Shown: positions 41,455-52,225, numbered from the stretch's first letter. The stretch: DNA of 64,000 nucleotides from Alteriqipengyuania abyssalis (GCF_019857185.1 NZ_JAHWXP010000002.1:682001-746000); one strand, 5' to 3'. Translations and numbers: made by a program. Notes: generated from the letters alone by a model not told the origin.

Positions 41455-42351
41455 TTAGATGTCCTTCGCAAGTGCGGTGTAATGGATTTCGAGCGCGACC
41501 CGATCGTCGAGCGCGCCCACCGCCCCCAGGGCGATGGTGATGTCGGCAATCGACAGCGGAACGCTGCGATGGATCGAGACCGGCAGCAGCGCGCCGACCT
41601 GCAATCCGGCGATCCGGTGCAGCGGCAGCGTCATGTCGACCAGCGTTGCGGTCGCAGTCATCTCGACATGGGCGAGCGGCGAGCGGTCGAGCGGCAGTTC
41701 ACCCAGCGTGCGGCGGACCGGCTTGCCCACGGGCGCCTCGCCAGCGAACTGGACGAAGGTGGTCTCGCACACCGCGATGGTGAGCATGAACTTGGGCGTA
41801 TCGGGCCGGCTGACCGCGAAGGTCGCCAGATGGACCGGTGCTTGCGCCGAGGACGGGACGATCTCGCGCAGCACGGTCCCGCGGGCTGCGGCGGCCAGAT
41901 CTTCGCGGCCGCTGGCCTCTGCACAGGCGGAGAGCACTTCGCCTTCGATCTGGCGCGAGAAGCGATCGGCGGAGGCGGGCAGGGCGGGCGCGTCTTCGGG
42001 CGCATCGCCGTCACCGCCCAGCATCCGGTCGAATTCGCCGATCAGCGCGCCGATCCTGGCGCTGGCAAGGATGCCGAGCCCCTTCACCGGCAGCGCGAAA
42101 CGCGCGTGGTGCATCGCCGGACCCAGCGTCTCCTCCAGAGCGTCCGCCGCGCAGGAGGCGGTGTCGACCAGTTCGACCTCGAGCTTGCGGGTATCGAACA
42201 GCGCGGCGAAGCGCGGCTGGAGCGCGCGCGCGAGCCGGGTGCCGAGCCGCGCGAAATCGCCCGCGACGTCGATCGTCTCGAGCGAGTTCGACAACAGCTG
42301 CTCGCAGTGCTGCGCGGTGCGTGTGCCGGTGGAAGACGCGGTTTCGATCAT
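41455..42351 (-). CDS. fliM: Flagellar motor switch protein FliM, short form
   Basis: A 298-residue protein in the fliM position between fliL and fliN. The C-terminal part has the SpoA-like fold (GLQVGALLPVSIHRSVPLSIADITIAL). The N-terminus begins MIETASSTGTRTAQHCEQLL and has no LSQDEIDALL-type CheY-binding peptide, which is usual at the start of FliM. Overall divergence from typical FliM is high. It overlaps fliL by four bases (ATGA) at its start. It probably forms the C-ring, but may not respond to CheY in the standard way. Confidence 0.8.
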   Translation of the reverse strand: MIETASSTGTRTAQHCEQLLSNSLETIDVAGDFARLGTRLARALQPRFAALFDTRKLEVELVDTASCAADALEETLGPAMHHARFALPVKGLGILASARIGALIGEFDRMLGGDGDAPEDAPALPASADRFSRQIEGEVLSACAEASGREDLAAAARGTVLREIVPSSAQAPVHLATFAVSRPDTPKFMLTIAVCETTFVQFAGEAPVGKPVRRTLGELPLDRSPLAHVEMTATATLVDMTLPLHRIAGLQVGALLPVSIHRSVPLSIADITIALGAVGALDDRVALEIHYTALAKDI

Positions 42352-42938
42352 TGGATGATCAGCGAGCGGAAATAGACGTTGTCGACCCCGCCGAAACCCT
42401 CGTGCGCGATCAGCTCGTCGTTGATCGCCTTGGTTAGGCGCTGCTGCAGCTTTTCCTTGCCCTGTGCGCTGGAAATGTCGGCGGCGTCGGTGGAGGCGAG
42501 TTCGACCAGGATGCGCGAGCGGATTGCGAGTTCATGGTCGTGCAGCCACATCAGCACGCGCCCGTCCTTGTGGGTCGAGGCGGCGAGGCTGATCTGGACG
42601 AGGTCCATTCCGCCCGCGAGGTTGGAGGTGAATTCGTCCTGGAATTCGTAATAGGCCGTGCGGTACTTGCTGCCGCCCGATCCGTGGACGACCTTGCCTT
42701 CTTCCTCGCCCTTCTCGCTCTTGATGGCGTAGGGGTCTTCCTCGCCCTTTAGCACGTATTCGGGGCCGGTATCTTCCTTCTTCTCGGTCCCGCCCCCGAT
42801 CATGCCGGTAGCAAAGGCGACATAGGTGCCGCCGCCCCCTGCTCCGAGCAGGACGATGGCCATCAGCAGCATTTTCATGAAGCCGCCCTTCTTCTTCTTG
42901 GGCGCGTCGTCAGCGGTCGTCTGGGCGTCGTTGCTCAT
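42348..42938 (-). CDS. fliL: Flagellar basal-body-associated protein FliL
   Basis: A 196-residue single-pass membrane protein: a basic cytoplasmic start (DDAPKKKKGGFMK), a helix (MLLMAIVLLGAGGGGTYVAF), an acidic linker and a periplasmic domain with LVQISLAASTHKDGRVLMWL and the C-terminal AKGKEKLQQ-like helix (SSAQGKEKLQQRLTKAINDE). FliL surrounds stator units and raises torque. A direct repeat ATTAACCAT occurs at its start and 24 bases upstream. Confidence 0.92.
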   Translation of the reverse strand: MSNDAQTTADDAPKKKKGGFMKMLLMAIVLLGAGGGGTYVAFATGMIGGGTEKKEDTGPEYVLKGEEDPYAIKSEKGEEEGKVVHGSGGSKYRTAYYEFQDEFTSNLAGGMDLVQISLAASTHKDGRVLMWLHDHELAIRSRILVELASTDAADISSAQGKEKLQQRLTKAINDELIAHEGFGGVDNVYFRSLIIQ

Positions 42939-42968
42939 GGTTAATTCCGTCTAGGTTCTGATGGTTAA

Positions 42969-44390
42969 TCAGGCGTAAATTCCGCCGTCGGATTTCGGGC
43001 CGGAGCCGGGCTGGCCGGAGCCTGCGCCGGGGGCGGTGTCGCGGCCCGCCTGACGCGCATTGTCGCGCCGGTCGGACTGGCCATCGCCCGCAGCGCCAGA
43101 CTGGCGCGCATCGGCCTGGCCGCCGTGCGTCGTGGTGCCACCCTGCGCGCCCGCCTGCTGCTGGTGTTGCTGGGTCGGGGCCTGCTGTGCCTCCACCGCG
43201 CGGATATGCGGGCGATCCGCGGCGAGCGCCGCGGCGAGCGATCGCTGCGTTTCATTGTCCTGTGCGGAGACCTGCACATCGAGCGTGCGGCCGCTGGTCT
43301 CAAAGGTCAGCGACAGATTGCCGAGTTCCTTATGCGCGAGCGAGACGGTCGCGCTGCCACCGCCCGCACTGTCGCGCGCGGCGGCGATCCGGTCGACCAG
43401 CGCGGCCAGTTCGGGGAAGCCGGGCATGGCGTTGGCGGTGCCGTTCGCCGGGCCCAGCGGTGCGTGCGCTGCGCCCCTCGGCGCGGCACCCGCGACGAGC
43501 GTGGCGGTGCCGGTGGGTGAGGATGTGCCTGCCTGCTGATCATCGGTCGCACCGGCCCGGTCGGCCGCGCGTACGTTGATGTTGAAGCCCTGCTGCGCGC
43601 TGTCCGTATCGGCCTTGCCGGAGGCGGCGGTGGAGGCGAGTTTCGTGGCGAGCCGACCTGCCGCCTCGCCCTTCGCATCGCCGCGCTGCGCGCCGTCGCC
43701 CTTGCTCTCGCCTTTGCCCTCGCCGGGGGCGAATCCGTCCTCTCCCCTGGTGGCCAGCGCCGTCGGATCGAGCGCGGTGGCGATCCCTGCGGCACCCGCT
43801 GTGCGACCTACGGGGGAGGCGCCAGGTGCCTGATCGCCGCCGGGCTGCCCGGTGCCGGTTGCGCCCGCAGGTATCGTCAGCCCGCGCATCGCCAGCAGTG
43901 CGAGCGGTTGTGCCGCGCCGTTGGCCTGCTGCGTCGTCGCCGCGCCGTCCCGTGTCGGCTGTGCCTTTGCAGCGCCGTCGCCTTCTTTGGGCGAAATGGG
44001 CAGGGCAACGGCAATATCGGGCTGCGCATCCGGCAAGGTCTTGCCGGGCGCTGCGGCAATTGCCGTTGCCTTGCCGGTCTCGCTCGGCGTCGCGGTGTCG
44101 ATGTTGGGCGTGCTAGAAGTGGTGGGAATGGCGACCGCTATCGGCAGCCCGCCAGCGTCGCTCGCCAGCGCCTGCGGGTCTGCCCCGTCGGGCAGGACGT
44201 CATCGCCACCACCGCCCTCAACCGACGCATCCGCGCCCTCTGCATCGCTGTCTGTGGCCGCCTTGCCCAGCGCCTCGGCGAAGGCACCGCGGAGCGTCCC
44301 GCCCGGCTCGAGCGGTGGCAGCCCGTCGAGCGGGAAGCCGGGAATGCGGGTCGATTTGGCGATGCCGAGGTCTAGGAATAGCGCTGTCAT
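42969..44390 (-). CDS. fliK: Flagellar hook-length control protein FliK
   Basis: A 473-residue protein of low complexity (Ala, Gly, Thr and Gln rich), as usual for FliK. The C-terminal domain is recognisable: AVSLAHKELGNLSLTFETSGR-like GNLSLTFETSGRTLDVQVSA, followed by a Gln/Gly-rich tail. FliK is a secreted ruler that triggers the FlhB switch. It is located between fliJ and fliL; 30 bases separate its stop from the fliL start. Confidence 0.85.
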   Translation of the reverse strand: MTALFLDLGIAKSTRIPGFPLDGLPPLEPGGTLRGAFAEALGKAATDSDAEGADASVEGGGGDDVLPDGADPQALASDAGGLPIAVAIPTTSSTPNIDTATPSETGKATAIAAAPGKTLPDAQPDIAVALPISPKEGDGAAKAQPTRDGAATTQQANGAAQPLALLAMRGLTIPAGATGTGQPGGDQAPGASPVGRTAGAAGIATALDPTALATRGEDGFAPGEGKGESKGDGAQRGDAKGEAAGRLATKLASTAASGKADTDSAQQGFNINVRAADRAGATDDQQAGTSSPTGTATLVAGAAPRGAAHAPLGPANGTANAMPGFPELAALVDRIAAARDSAGGGSATVSLAHKELGNLSLTFETSGRTLDVQVSAQDNETQRSLAAALAADRPHIRAVEAQQAPTQQHQQQAGAQGGTTTHGGQADARQSGAAGDGQSDRRDNARQAGRDTAPGAGSGQPGSGPKSDGGIYA

Positions 44391-44467
44391 TGGGGTTCCC
44401 GTCTCCAGTTCCGCACGCGCTATTCAAGATGCGTGCCAAAGCCGGGAAGCGACTGGGAATCGGGCGC

Positions 44468-44854
44468 TCAGCGCGCGGCCAGCTTGTCACGCAAGGTGGA
44501 GGCGGCGGCCCGGTAATCCTCTTCCGCACGGCGGCGGCGGCGTTCGGTCTGGGCGAGCGCGGCCAGCGATGCCTCGGACTGGTTGCGCGCATCGCGGGCG
44601 TGGCGTTCCGCCGTCGCGCTCAAGTCGCGCAGCTGGCTGCTCATCGCGCCCGACCGGCGCAGGCTCTGCGCATCGGTCGCATCGGTCAGCGAGGCGTAGT
44701 GGGTGGCGAGTGCGCGGGTCTTGGCCGACACCGCGTCGAGCCGGGCGCGCTGGGCCTCCGCCTCTGCGGCGGCGAGCGCGGACTGGCGCTGTTCGACCGT
44801 GCGGACCCTCTCGATCAGCCGGGTCCGCCTGTAGCGGCGCTGCTCAGGCGTCAT
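44468..44854 (-). CDS. fliJ: Flagellar export protein FliJ
   Basis: A 128-residue coiled-coil protein rich in Arg, Ala and Glu (RRTRLIERVRTVEQRQSALAAAEAEAQRARLDAVS...). FliJ is the central stalk of the export ATPase ring. Its start overlaps the end of fliI by 11 bases. The sequence is diverged and the assignment rests on composition, length and position. Confidence 0.82.
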   Translation of the reverse strand: MTPEQRRYRRTRLIERVRTVEQRQSALAAAEAEAQRARLDAVSAKTRALATHYASLTDATDAQSLRRSGAMSSQLRDLSATAERHARDARNQSEASLAALAQTERRRRRAEEDYRAAASTLRDKLAAR

Positions 44855-46175
44855 CCGCCATCAGCTCCTCAAGCTGGCCGACCGCCTCGAACAGCCCGAC
44901 ATGTTCGGCGATATCCTGGCCGAGGAAGGCGGACATGCCGGCGTGCATCGCGATCGCCTTGTCGAGCGTTGCGTCCTGCCCCGGACGATAGGCACCCATC
45001 AGCACCAGATCGCGGTTTTCCTCGTAAGTGGCGTTGAGCGCGCGGAATTTGCGTGCCGCGACGACATGCGCCGGGGGCACGATGTCGTTCATCACGCGGC
45101 TGAGCGACGCGCCGACATCGACCGCAGGGTAGCGCCCGCGCTGCGCGATGTCGCGCGAGAGCACGATATGCCCGTCGAGGATCGAGCGGGCGGTATCGAC
45201 CACCGGATCGTTCTGGTCGTCGCCATCGGCGAGCACGGTGTAGATCCCGGTGATCGCTCCACCGGTCTCGGCGGAATTGCCGGCGCGTTCAATGAGTTTG
45301 GTGATGGTCGAGAGCGCGGAGGGCGGATAGCCGCGCGCCGCGCCGGGCTCGCCCAGCAGCATCCCGATCTCGCGCGCGGCGTGGGCCACTCGGGTCAGGC
45401 TGTCGAGGATCAGCAGCACCTTCTTGCCCTGGCTGCGCATCTCCTCGGCAATCGAGGTCGCGAGCATCGCGCCGCGCAGACGCAGGTTGGCCGCGTGATC
45501 GGCGGGCACCGCGACGATCGCGGTCCGCTCCCCCGCAGGGCCGTTCATGTGGCGCGACACGAAGTCCGAGACTTCGCGCGCGCGCTCGCCGATCAGGCCG
45601 ACCACGATCGCATCGGCTTCCGCGCCGCCCACGATCATGTCCATCAGCACCGATTTGCCGACGCCCGATCCCGCCATGATCCCCACGCGCTGGCCCACGC
45701 CGAGCGTGGTCAGTGCGTTGAGCGAGCGGATGCCGGTATCGAATGGCTGGGAGACGCTCGCCCGGTCGAGCGCGCCGGTGCGCCACCCGCCTGCGGGCCA
45801 TTCGCGCCGTGCGAGCACCGGCCCGCCGCCATCGATCGGCTGGCCCGACGCATCGACCGCGCGCCCCAGAAATTCGCGGCCCACCGGGACCATCCCGGGG
45901 CGCCCTTCGGGGCGGACCATCGCGCCCGGGCGCAGCAGCACGGTGTCGCCCAGCATCATCATGATCGTGTTGCCGTTACGGAAGCCGATCGCCTCGGCAA
46001 AATGGCGTTGCCCACCGCCGTGGACGATCGAGCAGACACTGCCGATCGGCACGCCCAGCCCGCTCACCTCGATCAGGCCGCCATCGCAGGCGGCCACGCG
46101 GCCGAAGCGGCGTGGGGCGAGGTCGACCGACCCGCCGGAAAAATCGCCAAGCGTATCGTCGATCAGGTTCAGCAT
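44844..46175 (-). CDS. fliI: Flagellar export ATPase FliI
   Basis: A 443-residue ATPase related to F1-beta that powers the flagellar type III export apparatus. Walker A is GSGVGKS (169-175). VVGLIGERAREV and the Walker B region KKVLLILDSLTRVAHAAREI are intact, as is PPSALSTITKLIERAGN. The start was set at ATG 46175 (MLNLIDD), 10 bases beyond the fliH stop; longer upstream frames overlap fliH. It is coupled to fliJ by overlap. Confidence 0.95.
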   Translation of the reverse strand: MLNLIDDTLGDFSGGSVDLAPRRFGRVAACDGGLIEVSGLGVPIGSVCSIVHGGGQRHFAEAIGFRNGNTIMMMLGDTVLLRPGAMVRPEGRPGMVPVGREFLGRAVDASGQPIDGGGPVLARREWPAGGWRTGALDRASVSQPFDTGIRSLNALTTLGVGQRVGIMAGSGVGKSVLMDMIVGGAEADAIVVGLIGERAREVSDFVSRHMNGPAGERTAIVAVPADHAANLRLRGAMLATSIAEEMRSQGKKVLLILDSLTRVAHAAREIGMLLGEPGAARGYPPSALSTITKLIERAGNSAETGGAITGIYTVLADGDDQNDPVVDTARSILDGHIVLSRDIAQRGRYPAVDVGASLSRVMNDIVPPAHVVAARKFRALNATYEENRDLVLMGAYRPGQDATLDKAIAMHAGMSAFLGQDIAEHVGLFEAVGQLEELMADDA

Positions 46176-46185
46176 TACCGGGCCT

Positions 46186-46794
46186 TCAGCATTGCGAGAG
46201 CGCTTCGGCGATCGCCTGGCGCCACTGGCCGGGGCCATCCTCGACCCCGCCATCCTCGGTATCGATCCGCAGCCCGCCGCGTTCGATCGACGGGTCCGCC
46301 AGCAGGGTGAGCGCAGGGTCGACCAGCGGCTGGACCAGCGCGAGGTCGGTCGGATGGATCCGGATCACCCGCTCGTCGGTCTTGCGCTGGAGCAGCGCTG
46401 CGGCGGCCTCAACCCGGCGCGCGAGCCCTTCGGTGTCGAGCGCCAGCGGCAGCACCGCATCCTCGCACAGCGCGATCACGGTTTCCTGCAGGCGTTCGCG
46501 CAGCGCCTGCGCGCTGTCTTCGTCGAAGCGCGCGAAGGCGAGCGTGATCGCATGGCGCGCAGCGTCTTCCTCCGCGCGGATCGCGGCCATTTCGCGCATC
46601 GCGGCGTCGCGGCCTTCCTCGTACCCTCGGGCATGCGCCTCGGCCACCGGATCGCTCTTTGCAGGCGTATCCGAATTGGCGGCGTAGGCGGGCTGCGCCT
46701 GCGTGTGCGCGCCCCGGAACGCGGCGTTGGGGGTGAACCCGCGCCGCTCGCGCAGCTGGGTGACCGGCAGCCTATACGTAGTCATCGTCGGCAT
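46186..46794 (-). CDS. fliH: Flagellar export regulator FliH
   Basis: A 202-residue protein with a disordered N-terminus, a helical repeat region (AHARGYEEGRDAAMREMAAIRAEEDAARH) and a C-terminal domain (RIHPTDLALVQPLVDPALTL...GLRIDTEDGGVEDG) typical of FliH/YscL. It binds FliI and the C-ring. ATG 46794 overlaps fliG by 23 bases; ATG 46785 is an alternative with a 14-base overlap. Confidence 0.88.
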   Translation of the reverse strand: MPTMTTYRLPVTQLRERRGFTPNAAFRGAHTQAQPAYAANSDTPAKSDPVAEAHARGYEEGRDAAMREMAAIRAEEDAARHAITLAFARFDEDSAQALRERLQETVIALCEDAVLPLALDTEGLARRVEAAAALLQRKTDERVIRIHPTDLALVQPLVDPALTLLADPSIERGGLRIDTEDGGVEDGPGQWRQAIAEALSQC

Positions 46795-47803
46795 CGCCCA
46801 TGATCAGGTCGCCGTCGGCGATCAGGCGCTTGGCGATCGCGATCACCTCGCGTTGTGCGGCATCGACATCGGCGCGCTTGATGCGGCCCATGGTCTCGAT
46901 CTCGTCGCGCAGGCCATCGGCCGCACGGGTCGACATCGCGGCGTAGAAGATCTCGCGATCCTCCTCGTCGAGGCCACGCAGCGAGTTGATGAGCGTTTCG
47001 TTCTCGATCTCGCGCAACAGCGTGCCGATCTGCCTGGTGTCGAGCGCGAAGAGATGCTCGAACTTGAACATCTCGTGTTCGAGCTGCTGGTGGAGTACCT
47101 TGTCGATCTTGCCGATCTGCGGCATCACTTCCTTTTCCACGCTGCGATGCGCGCGGTTGATGATCTCGGCTGCTTCCTTGACCCCGCCCATGGTGATGGG
47201 GACCGAGCCGTGCAGCTTCTCGATCATCGCATCAATGGTTTCTTCCAGGATCGTGATCGCCTGACGCGACACCGGGCCGAGCCGGGCGACCCGGTGCAGC
47301 ACCGGCGTGTGCAGTTCGCGCGGCAGCGCGGCGAGCGCGGCGGCGGCGGTATCGGTATCGAGCTGCAGCAGCAGCACGGCGATCGCCTGCGGGTGCTCGT
47401 CGACCAGCAGGTCGGCGATGACCTCCGGATCGAGCCAGCGCAGGATGCCGAGCGCGGCAGAGGGTTCTTCCTTCTGGTCGGGCGCGACCTGGCGGATCAG
47501 GCTGTCGGCCTTCATGTCGCCGACCGCGCTGGTCAGCATCCGCTTGACGCTGTGGACCCGTCCGTGGGCGGAAATGCTGCCATTGTCGATCGAGCGGGAG
47601 AAGCCGGAGATCGCCTCGGCGATGGCGCTCGGGTCGATCTCGCCCAGGCTGCACATGCGTGCGGCGAGCTGGCGCAGTTCTTCCGGCGCGAGCTGCGAGA
47701 GGATGCCGGTGGCGTCCTCCTCGTTCATCAGCATGACCATGATCGCGGCCCGGTCGATCCCGGCGGTGGAGCCCGTGGCGGGGGTGGCGGCGAGATCGCT
47801 CAT
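46772..47803 (-). CDS. fliG: Flagellar motor switch protein FliG
   Basis: A 343-residue C-ring protein that contacts the stator. Recognisable parts: DRAAIMVMLMNEEDATGILSQL (N-domain), WLDPEVIADLLVDEHPQAIAVLL (middle), and the C-domain charged helix around NSLRGLDEEDREIFYAAMSTRAADGLRDEI. The GQFATF-like linkers and torque-helix charges are present. Its ATG overlaps the fliF stop (ATGA). Confidence 0.94.
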   Translation of the reverse strand: MSDLAATPATGSTAGIDRAAIMVMLMNEEDATGILSQLAPEELRQLAARMCSLGEIDPSAIAEAISGFSRSIDNGSISAHGRVHSVKRMLTSAVGDMKADSLIRQVAPDQKEEPSAALGILRWLDPEVIADLLVDEHPQAIAVLLLQLDTDTAAAALAALPRELHTPVLHRVARLGPVSRQAITILEETIDAMIEKLHGSVPITMGGVKEAAEIINRAHRSVEKEVMPQIGKIDKVLHQQLEHEMFKFEHLFALDTRQIGTLLREIENETLINSLRGLDEEDREIFYAAMSTRAADGLRDEIETMGRIKRADVDAAQREVIAIAKRLIADGDLIMGDADDDYV

Positions 47804-49449
47804 CGTGCGGCCTCGCTCGTCACCGGCTCGGCGAGCATGCGCCTGAGCGCAAGCACCGCGTCATCGGGCTGCTCGCGGGCGATCCGCTGGGCGAGCTGGA
47901 TCTGCGCGTCTAGGTCTTCCCGGTCGAACCCGCTGGCGGGCAGCATGATCTGCGCCGCGCCGTTGGCACCGCCTGCGTCTGCGCCTGCCTTGTCGCCCTT
48001 GGCTCCCTTGCCCTTGAGCATCTTAAGCGCGGGGCGAACCGCCAGCAGCAGCACCAGCAGCACCGCGAGCAGGGCAACCGCGTTGCGCACGACCATCGCG
48101 AACCAGCCGGTTTCGTAGAAGGCGGGCTTGTCGATCACCGCCTCGGTGAAGGGCCGGATCATCACGGTGACCTTGTCGCCGCGCGCATCCTGCGCGCCGA
48201 CCGCCGCGGCAACCAGTTCCTCGATCTTCTTGATGTCGGCGGCATTGGCATTGGCCATCGCGTTCTTGTCGATCGCGACCGCGACAGAGACCCGCTTGAG
48301 CGCGCCGGGGGTGAGGTTGGAGACCGAGACTTCGCGGCCCAGTTCGTAGGTGCGCGAGGCGGAGGTGTCGCCCATCGTCTGCGCCCCGTCGGCGGGCGGG
48401 GTATCCTGCGGTGCGCGGTCCGCCAGTTGCGGATCGGCGGGCGGGGTGTTGGCCGTCGCCCCCGGGATGCCCGCGGCGGGAGCCTGCGAGGTCGAGCTTT
48501 GCTGCGTCGTCTCGCGGCGGATCGCGCCGTCCTTGTCGTAGCTCTCGCGCGCCGAGGTGACCTCGTTCATGTCGAGCTCGACCTGCACCTGGCTGGAAAA
48601 GGCGTCGGCTCCGATCATCGGGGAGAGCAGCTGGTCGACCTGCGCGGTCAGCTTGGCTTCCATCTGAGTCTGCAGGTCGAGCCGTTCGTTGCCCGCGCCT
48701 TCGCGCTTGTCGGTCAGCAGCTTGCCGTGCTGGTCGACCACGCGCACCGCATCGGGCGAGAGCCCCGGCACCGATCCGGCGACGAGGTTGACGATCGCGG
48801 AGACCTGACTTTCGGCGAGTTCGCGGCCCGGAGCCATCCGGACCATGATCGAGGCCGAAGGCGCGACGTTCTCGCGCACGAAGACCGATCGTTCCGCCTT
48901 GGCGATATGCACGCGGACGCTCTCGACCCCGTCGATTTCCTGGATCGTCAGCATCAGCTCGCGTTCCTGCGCGGCGCGCAGGCGGTCGCCTTCCAGCGTG
49001 CGGCTGGCGCCCAGCGGCAGGTTCTCGATCATCTGCGCGCCGGTTTCCGGCGCTGCGATCGAACCGTTGGAGGCAACCACCATGCGCGCGCGATACAGAT
49101 CGCTCTCGCTCACGCTGAGCGCGCCGGTGTCGTTATTGATCTGGTAGTCGATCCCCGCCTGGTCGAGAGTGGCGACCACCGAGGCGCGGCTCGCATCGTC
49201 GAGCGAGGAGTAGAGCACGCGTTGCGGGCCGGGGGCGAGGGTCGCCCACAACAGCGCGGCAATGCCGAGCCCGGCCATGCCGACGAACCACGGCAGCGCC
49301 TTTTTCACCACCGGCTGCGCGGCGAAGGCACGGGCGCGCTGGCCCATGTTGCCCTGGCCGTTCATCAGCGGCTCCAGCACGGAGCCTTGCCCCGGCGGAT
49401 GCTGCCCTGCGCCACCCTGCGGCGCGTTGGCGGGAACCAGACCGGCCAT
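47800..49449 (-). CDS. fliF: Flagellar MS-ring protein FliF
   Basis: A 549-residue protein with two membrane helices (about 53-73, PWFVGMAGLGIAALLWATLA, and about 450-475). Between them are the ring-building motifs: VLYSSLDDASRASVVATLDQAGIDYQI, ELMLTIQEIDGVESVRVHIA, ASIMVRMAPGRELAESQVSAIVNLVA. The C-terminal tail binds FliG. It lies four bases from the fliE stop and starts the basal body structural genes. Confidence 0.94.
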   Translation of the reverse strand: MAGLVPANAPQGGAGQHPPGQGSVLEPLMNGQGNMGQRARAFAAQPVVKKALPWFVGMAGLGIAALLWATLAPGPQRVLYSSLDDASRASVVATLDQAGIDYQINNDTGALSVSESDLYRARMVVASNGSIAAPETGAQMIENLPLGASRTLEGDRLRAAQERELMLTIQEIDGVESVRVHIAKAERSVFVRENVAPSASIMVRMAPGRELAESQVSAIVNLVAGSVPGLSPDAVRVVDQHGKLLTDKREGAGNERLDLQTQMEAKLTAQVDQLLSPMIGADAFSSQVQVELDMNEVTSARESYDKDGAIRRETTQQSSTSQAPAAGIPGATANTPPADPQLADRAPQDTPPADGAQTMGDTSASRTYELGREVSVSNLTPGALKRVSVAVAIDKNAMANANAADIKKIEELVAAAVGAQDARGDKVTVMIRPFTEAVIDKPAFYETGWFAMVVRNAVALLAVLLVLLLAVRPALKMLKGKGAKGDKAGADAGGANGAAQIMLPASGFDREDLDAQIQLAQRIAREQPDDAVLALRRMLAEPVTSEAAR

Positions 49450-49452
49450 CTA

Positions 49453-49814
49453 TCAGACCCCCATCCGCATGATTTCCTGATAGGCGCTGAGCAGTTTGTT
49501 GCGCACCTGCAGGGTTGCTTCGAAGGCCACGCCCGCTTCCTGACGGGCGAGCATGACCTTGGCGATATCGGTGGTTTCGCCGCGTTCGTAGGCGGCGGTG
49601 ATGTCGCCCGAGCGGGTTTGCGCGGCATTGACGCCGTCGAGCGCGCTGCGCAGCGAATCCGCGAACCCGCCATTATCCTGTGCGGGCTGCGCCTCGGTCG
49701 GCGCGGCGGTCTTGTCCTGGTGCAGTTCCTGCAGCACCTGCGTGCGGTCGATGATCTGCTGGCGCAGCGCCATCACCTGATCGATCGCGCCGCCGCCATT
49801 GCCGGATACGGGGT

Positions 49815-49818
<4 letters not shown>
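49453..49818 (-). CDS. fliE: Flagellar hook-basal body protein FliE
   Basis: A 121-residue adapter between the MS ring and the rod. Conserved C-terminal helices: FADSLRSALDGVNAAQTRSGD and DIAKVMLARQEAGVAFEATLQVRNKLLSAYQEIMRM. ATG 49818 overlaps the activator gene's stop by four bases, so it is coupled to the regulator that begins the operon. Confidence 0.93.
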
Positions 49819-51101
<1,283 letters not shown>

Positions 51102-51336
51102 GTTGACCCCGTTCAACCCTTATTATGCCCCTTGGCCGAGGCAGGTTTTTGCCGGTGGACGCACAAAATATGGTTACTTTTAGTCGGAGTGTTTTCCTCA
51201 CGGGTGAAAATACCCATACCGTGAATCTTTCCGACCGCAGCCCTTAACTTCCCGGTTTCCCTGCCGGTCTTGGTCCCAGCTGCTGCGAACCGATCCACCC
51301 CGAGGCAGCGATCTTTTTGTCAGGGAGACTTTGGAA

Positions 51337-52164
51337 ATGAGCGTTATCAACACGAACATCAGCGCGATGAAGGCAGCCAATGCATCGTCGTCGGCCAGCA
51401 AGGCACTGGGCACCGCGATGGAGCGCCTGTCCACCGGCAAGCGCATCAACTCGGCCAAGGACGACGCCGCCGGCCTCGCCATTGCCACTTCGATGACCTC
51501 GCAGGTCCGCGGCATGAGCCAGGGCATCCGCAACGCGAATGACGGCATTTCGATGGCGCAGACCGCTGAAGGCGCGCTCAACGAAGTGACCAACATGCTG
51601 CAGCGCCAGCGCGAGCTGACCGTGCAGGCCTCCAACAACACCTACTCGGCCGACGATCTTGCCAACCTGAAGTCCGAAATGGACGCGCTGAACACGCAGA
51701 TCGGCAACGTGCTGGGCAACACCGAGTTCAACGGCCAGAAGCTGTTCGACGCGACGGCTGGTACGGCCGGTGTGGTCACCATCCAGGCCGGTGCCAACGA
51801 AAGCGACACGGTCGATATCGACCTGTCGACCGACCTGACGGCCGACGCCGATCTGGCCGCCGCCGCCGCTGTCGACGTGACTGCGCTGGCTGCCGGCGAC
51901 ATCGCCAAGTTCGACGCCGCGATCAAGGTTGTCTCGACCACCCGCGCTGGCCTGGGCGCTTCGCAGAACCAGCTGGAATCGGCGGTCACCAACCTCAACA
52001 ACAACATCACCAACCTCTCCGATGCGCGCTCGCGGATCGAAGACACCGACTACTCGACCGAAACGACTGCGCTGGCGAAGGCGCAGATCCTCAGCCAGGC
52101 TTCGGGCGCGATGCTGGCCCAGGCCAACCAGAGCCAGCAGAACGTGCTTTCGCTGCTCCGCTAA
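51337..52164 (+). CDS. fliC: Flagellin
   Basis: A 275-residue short flagellin with almost only the conserved core. The N-terminal D0/D1 is SVINTNISAMKAANASSSAS, ERLSTGKRINSAKDDAAGLAI. The C-terminal D1/D0 is ARSRIEDTDYSTETTALAKAQIL and QANQSQQNVLSLLR. The middle (about 140-195) is an Asp/Ala/Thr-rich stub in place of the D2/D3 domains. ATG 51337 follows GGGAG at nine bases. It is divergent from the sigma-54 activator, followed by a terminator, so likely a single-gene transcript. Confidence 0.96.
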   Translation: MSVINTNISAMKAANASSSASKALGTAMERLSTGKRINSAKDDAAGLAIATSMTSQVRGMSQGIRNANDGISMAQTAEGALNEVTNMLQRQRELTVQASNNTYSADDLANLKSEMDALNTQIGNVLGNTEFNGQKLFDATAGTAGVVTIQAGANESDTVDIDLSTDLTADADLAAAAAVDVTALAAGDIAKFDAAIKVVSTTRAGLGASQNQLESAVTNLNNNITNLSDARSRIEDTDYSTETTALAKAQILSQASGAMLAQANQSQQNVLSLLR

Positions 52165-52194
52165 GCTTTCATTCCAACCACAACCAAAGGCACT

Positions 52195-52225
52195 TGGCCC
52201 GTCGCTTTCGAGCGGCGGGCCATTT
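52195..52225 (+). terminator. Terminator after fliC
   Basis: TGGCCCGTCGC and GCGGCGGGCCA pair over 11 bp with one G-U pair around TTTCGA; then TTTG. It lies 30 bases past the flagellin stop. Confidence 0.85.

Noticed and set aside
51140-51152. GGCAGGTTTTTGC as a sigma-54 promoter near fliC or the activator
   Set aside because: Only 9 bases between GG and GC where 10 are required; fails on both strands.
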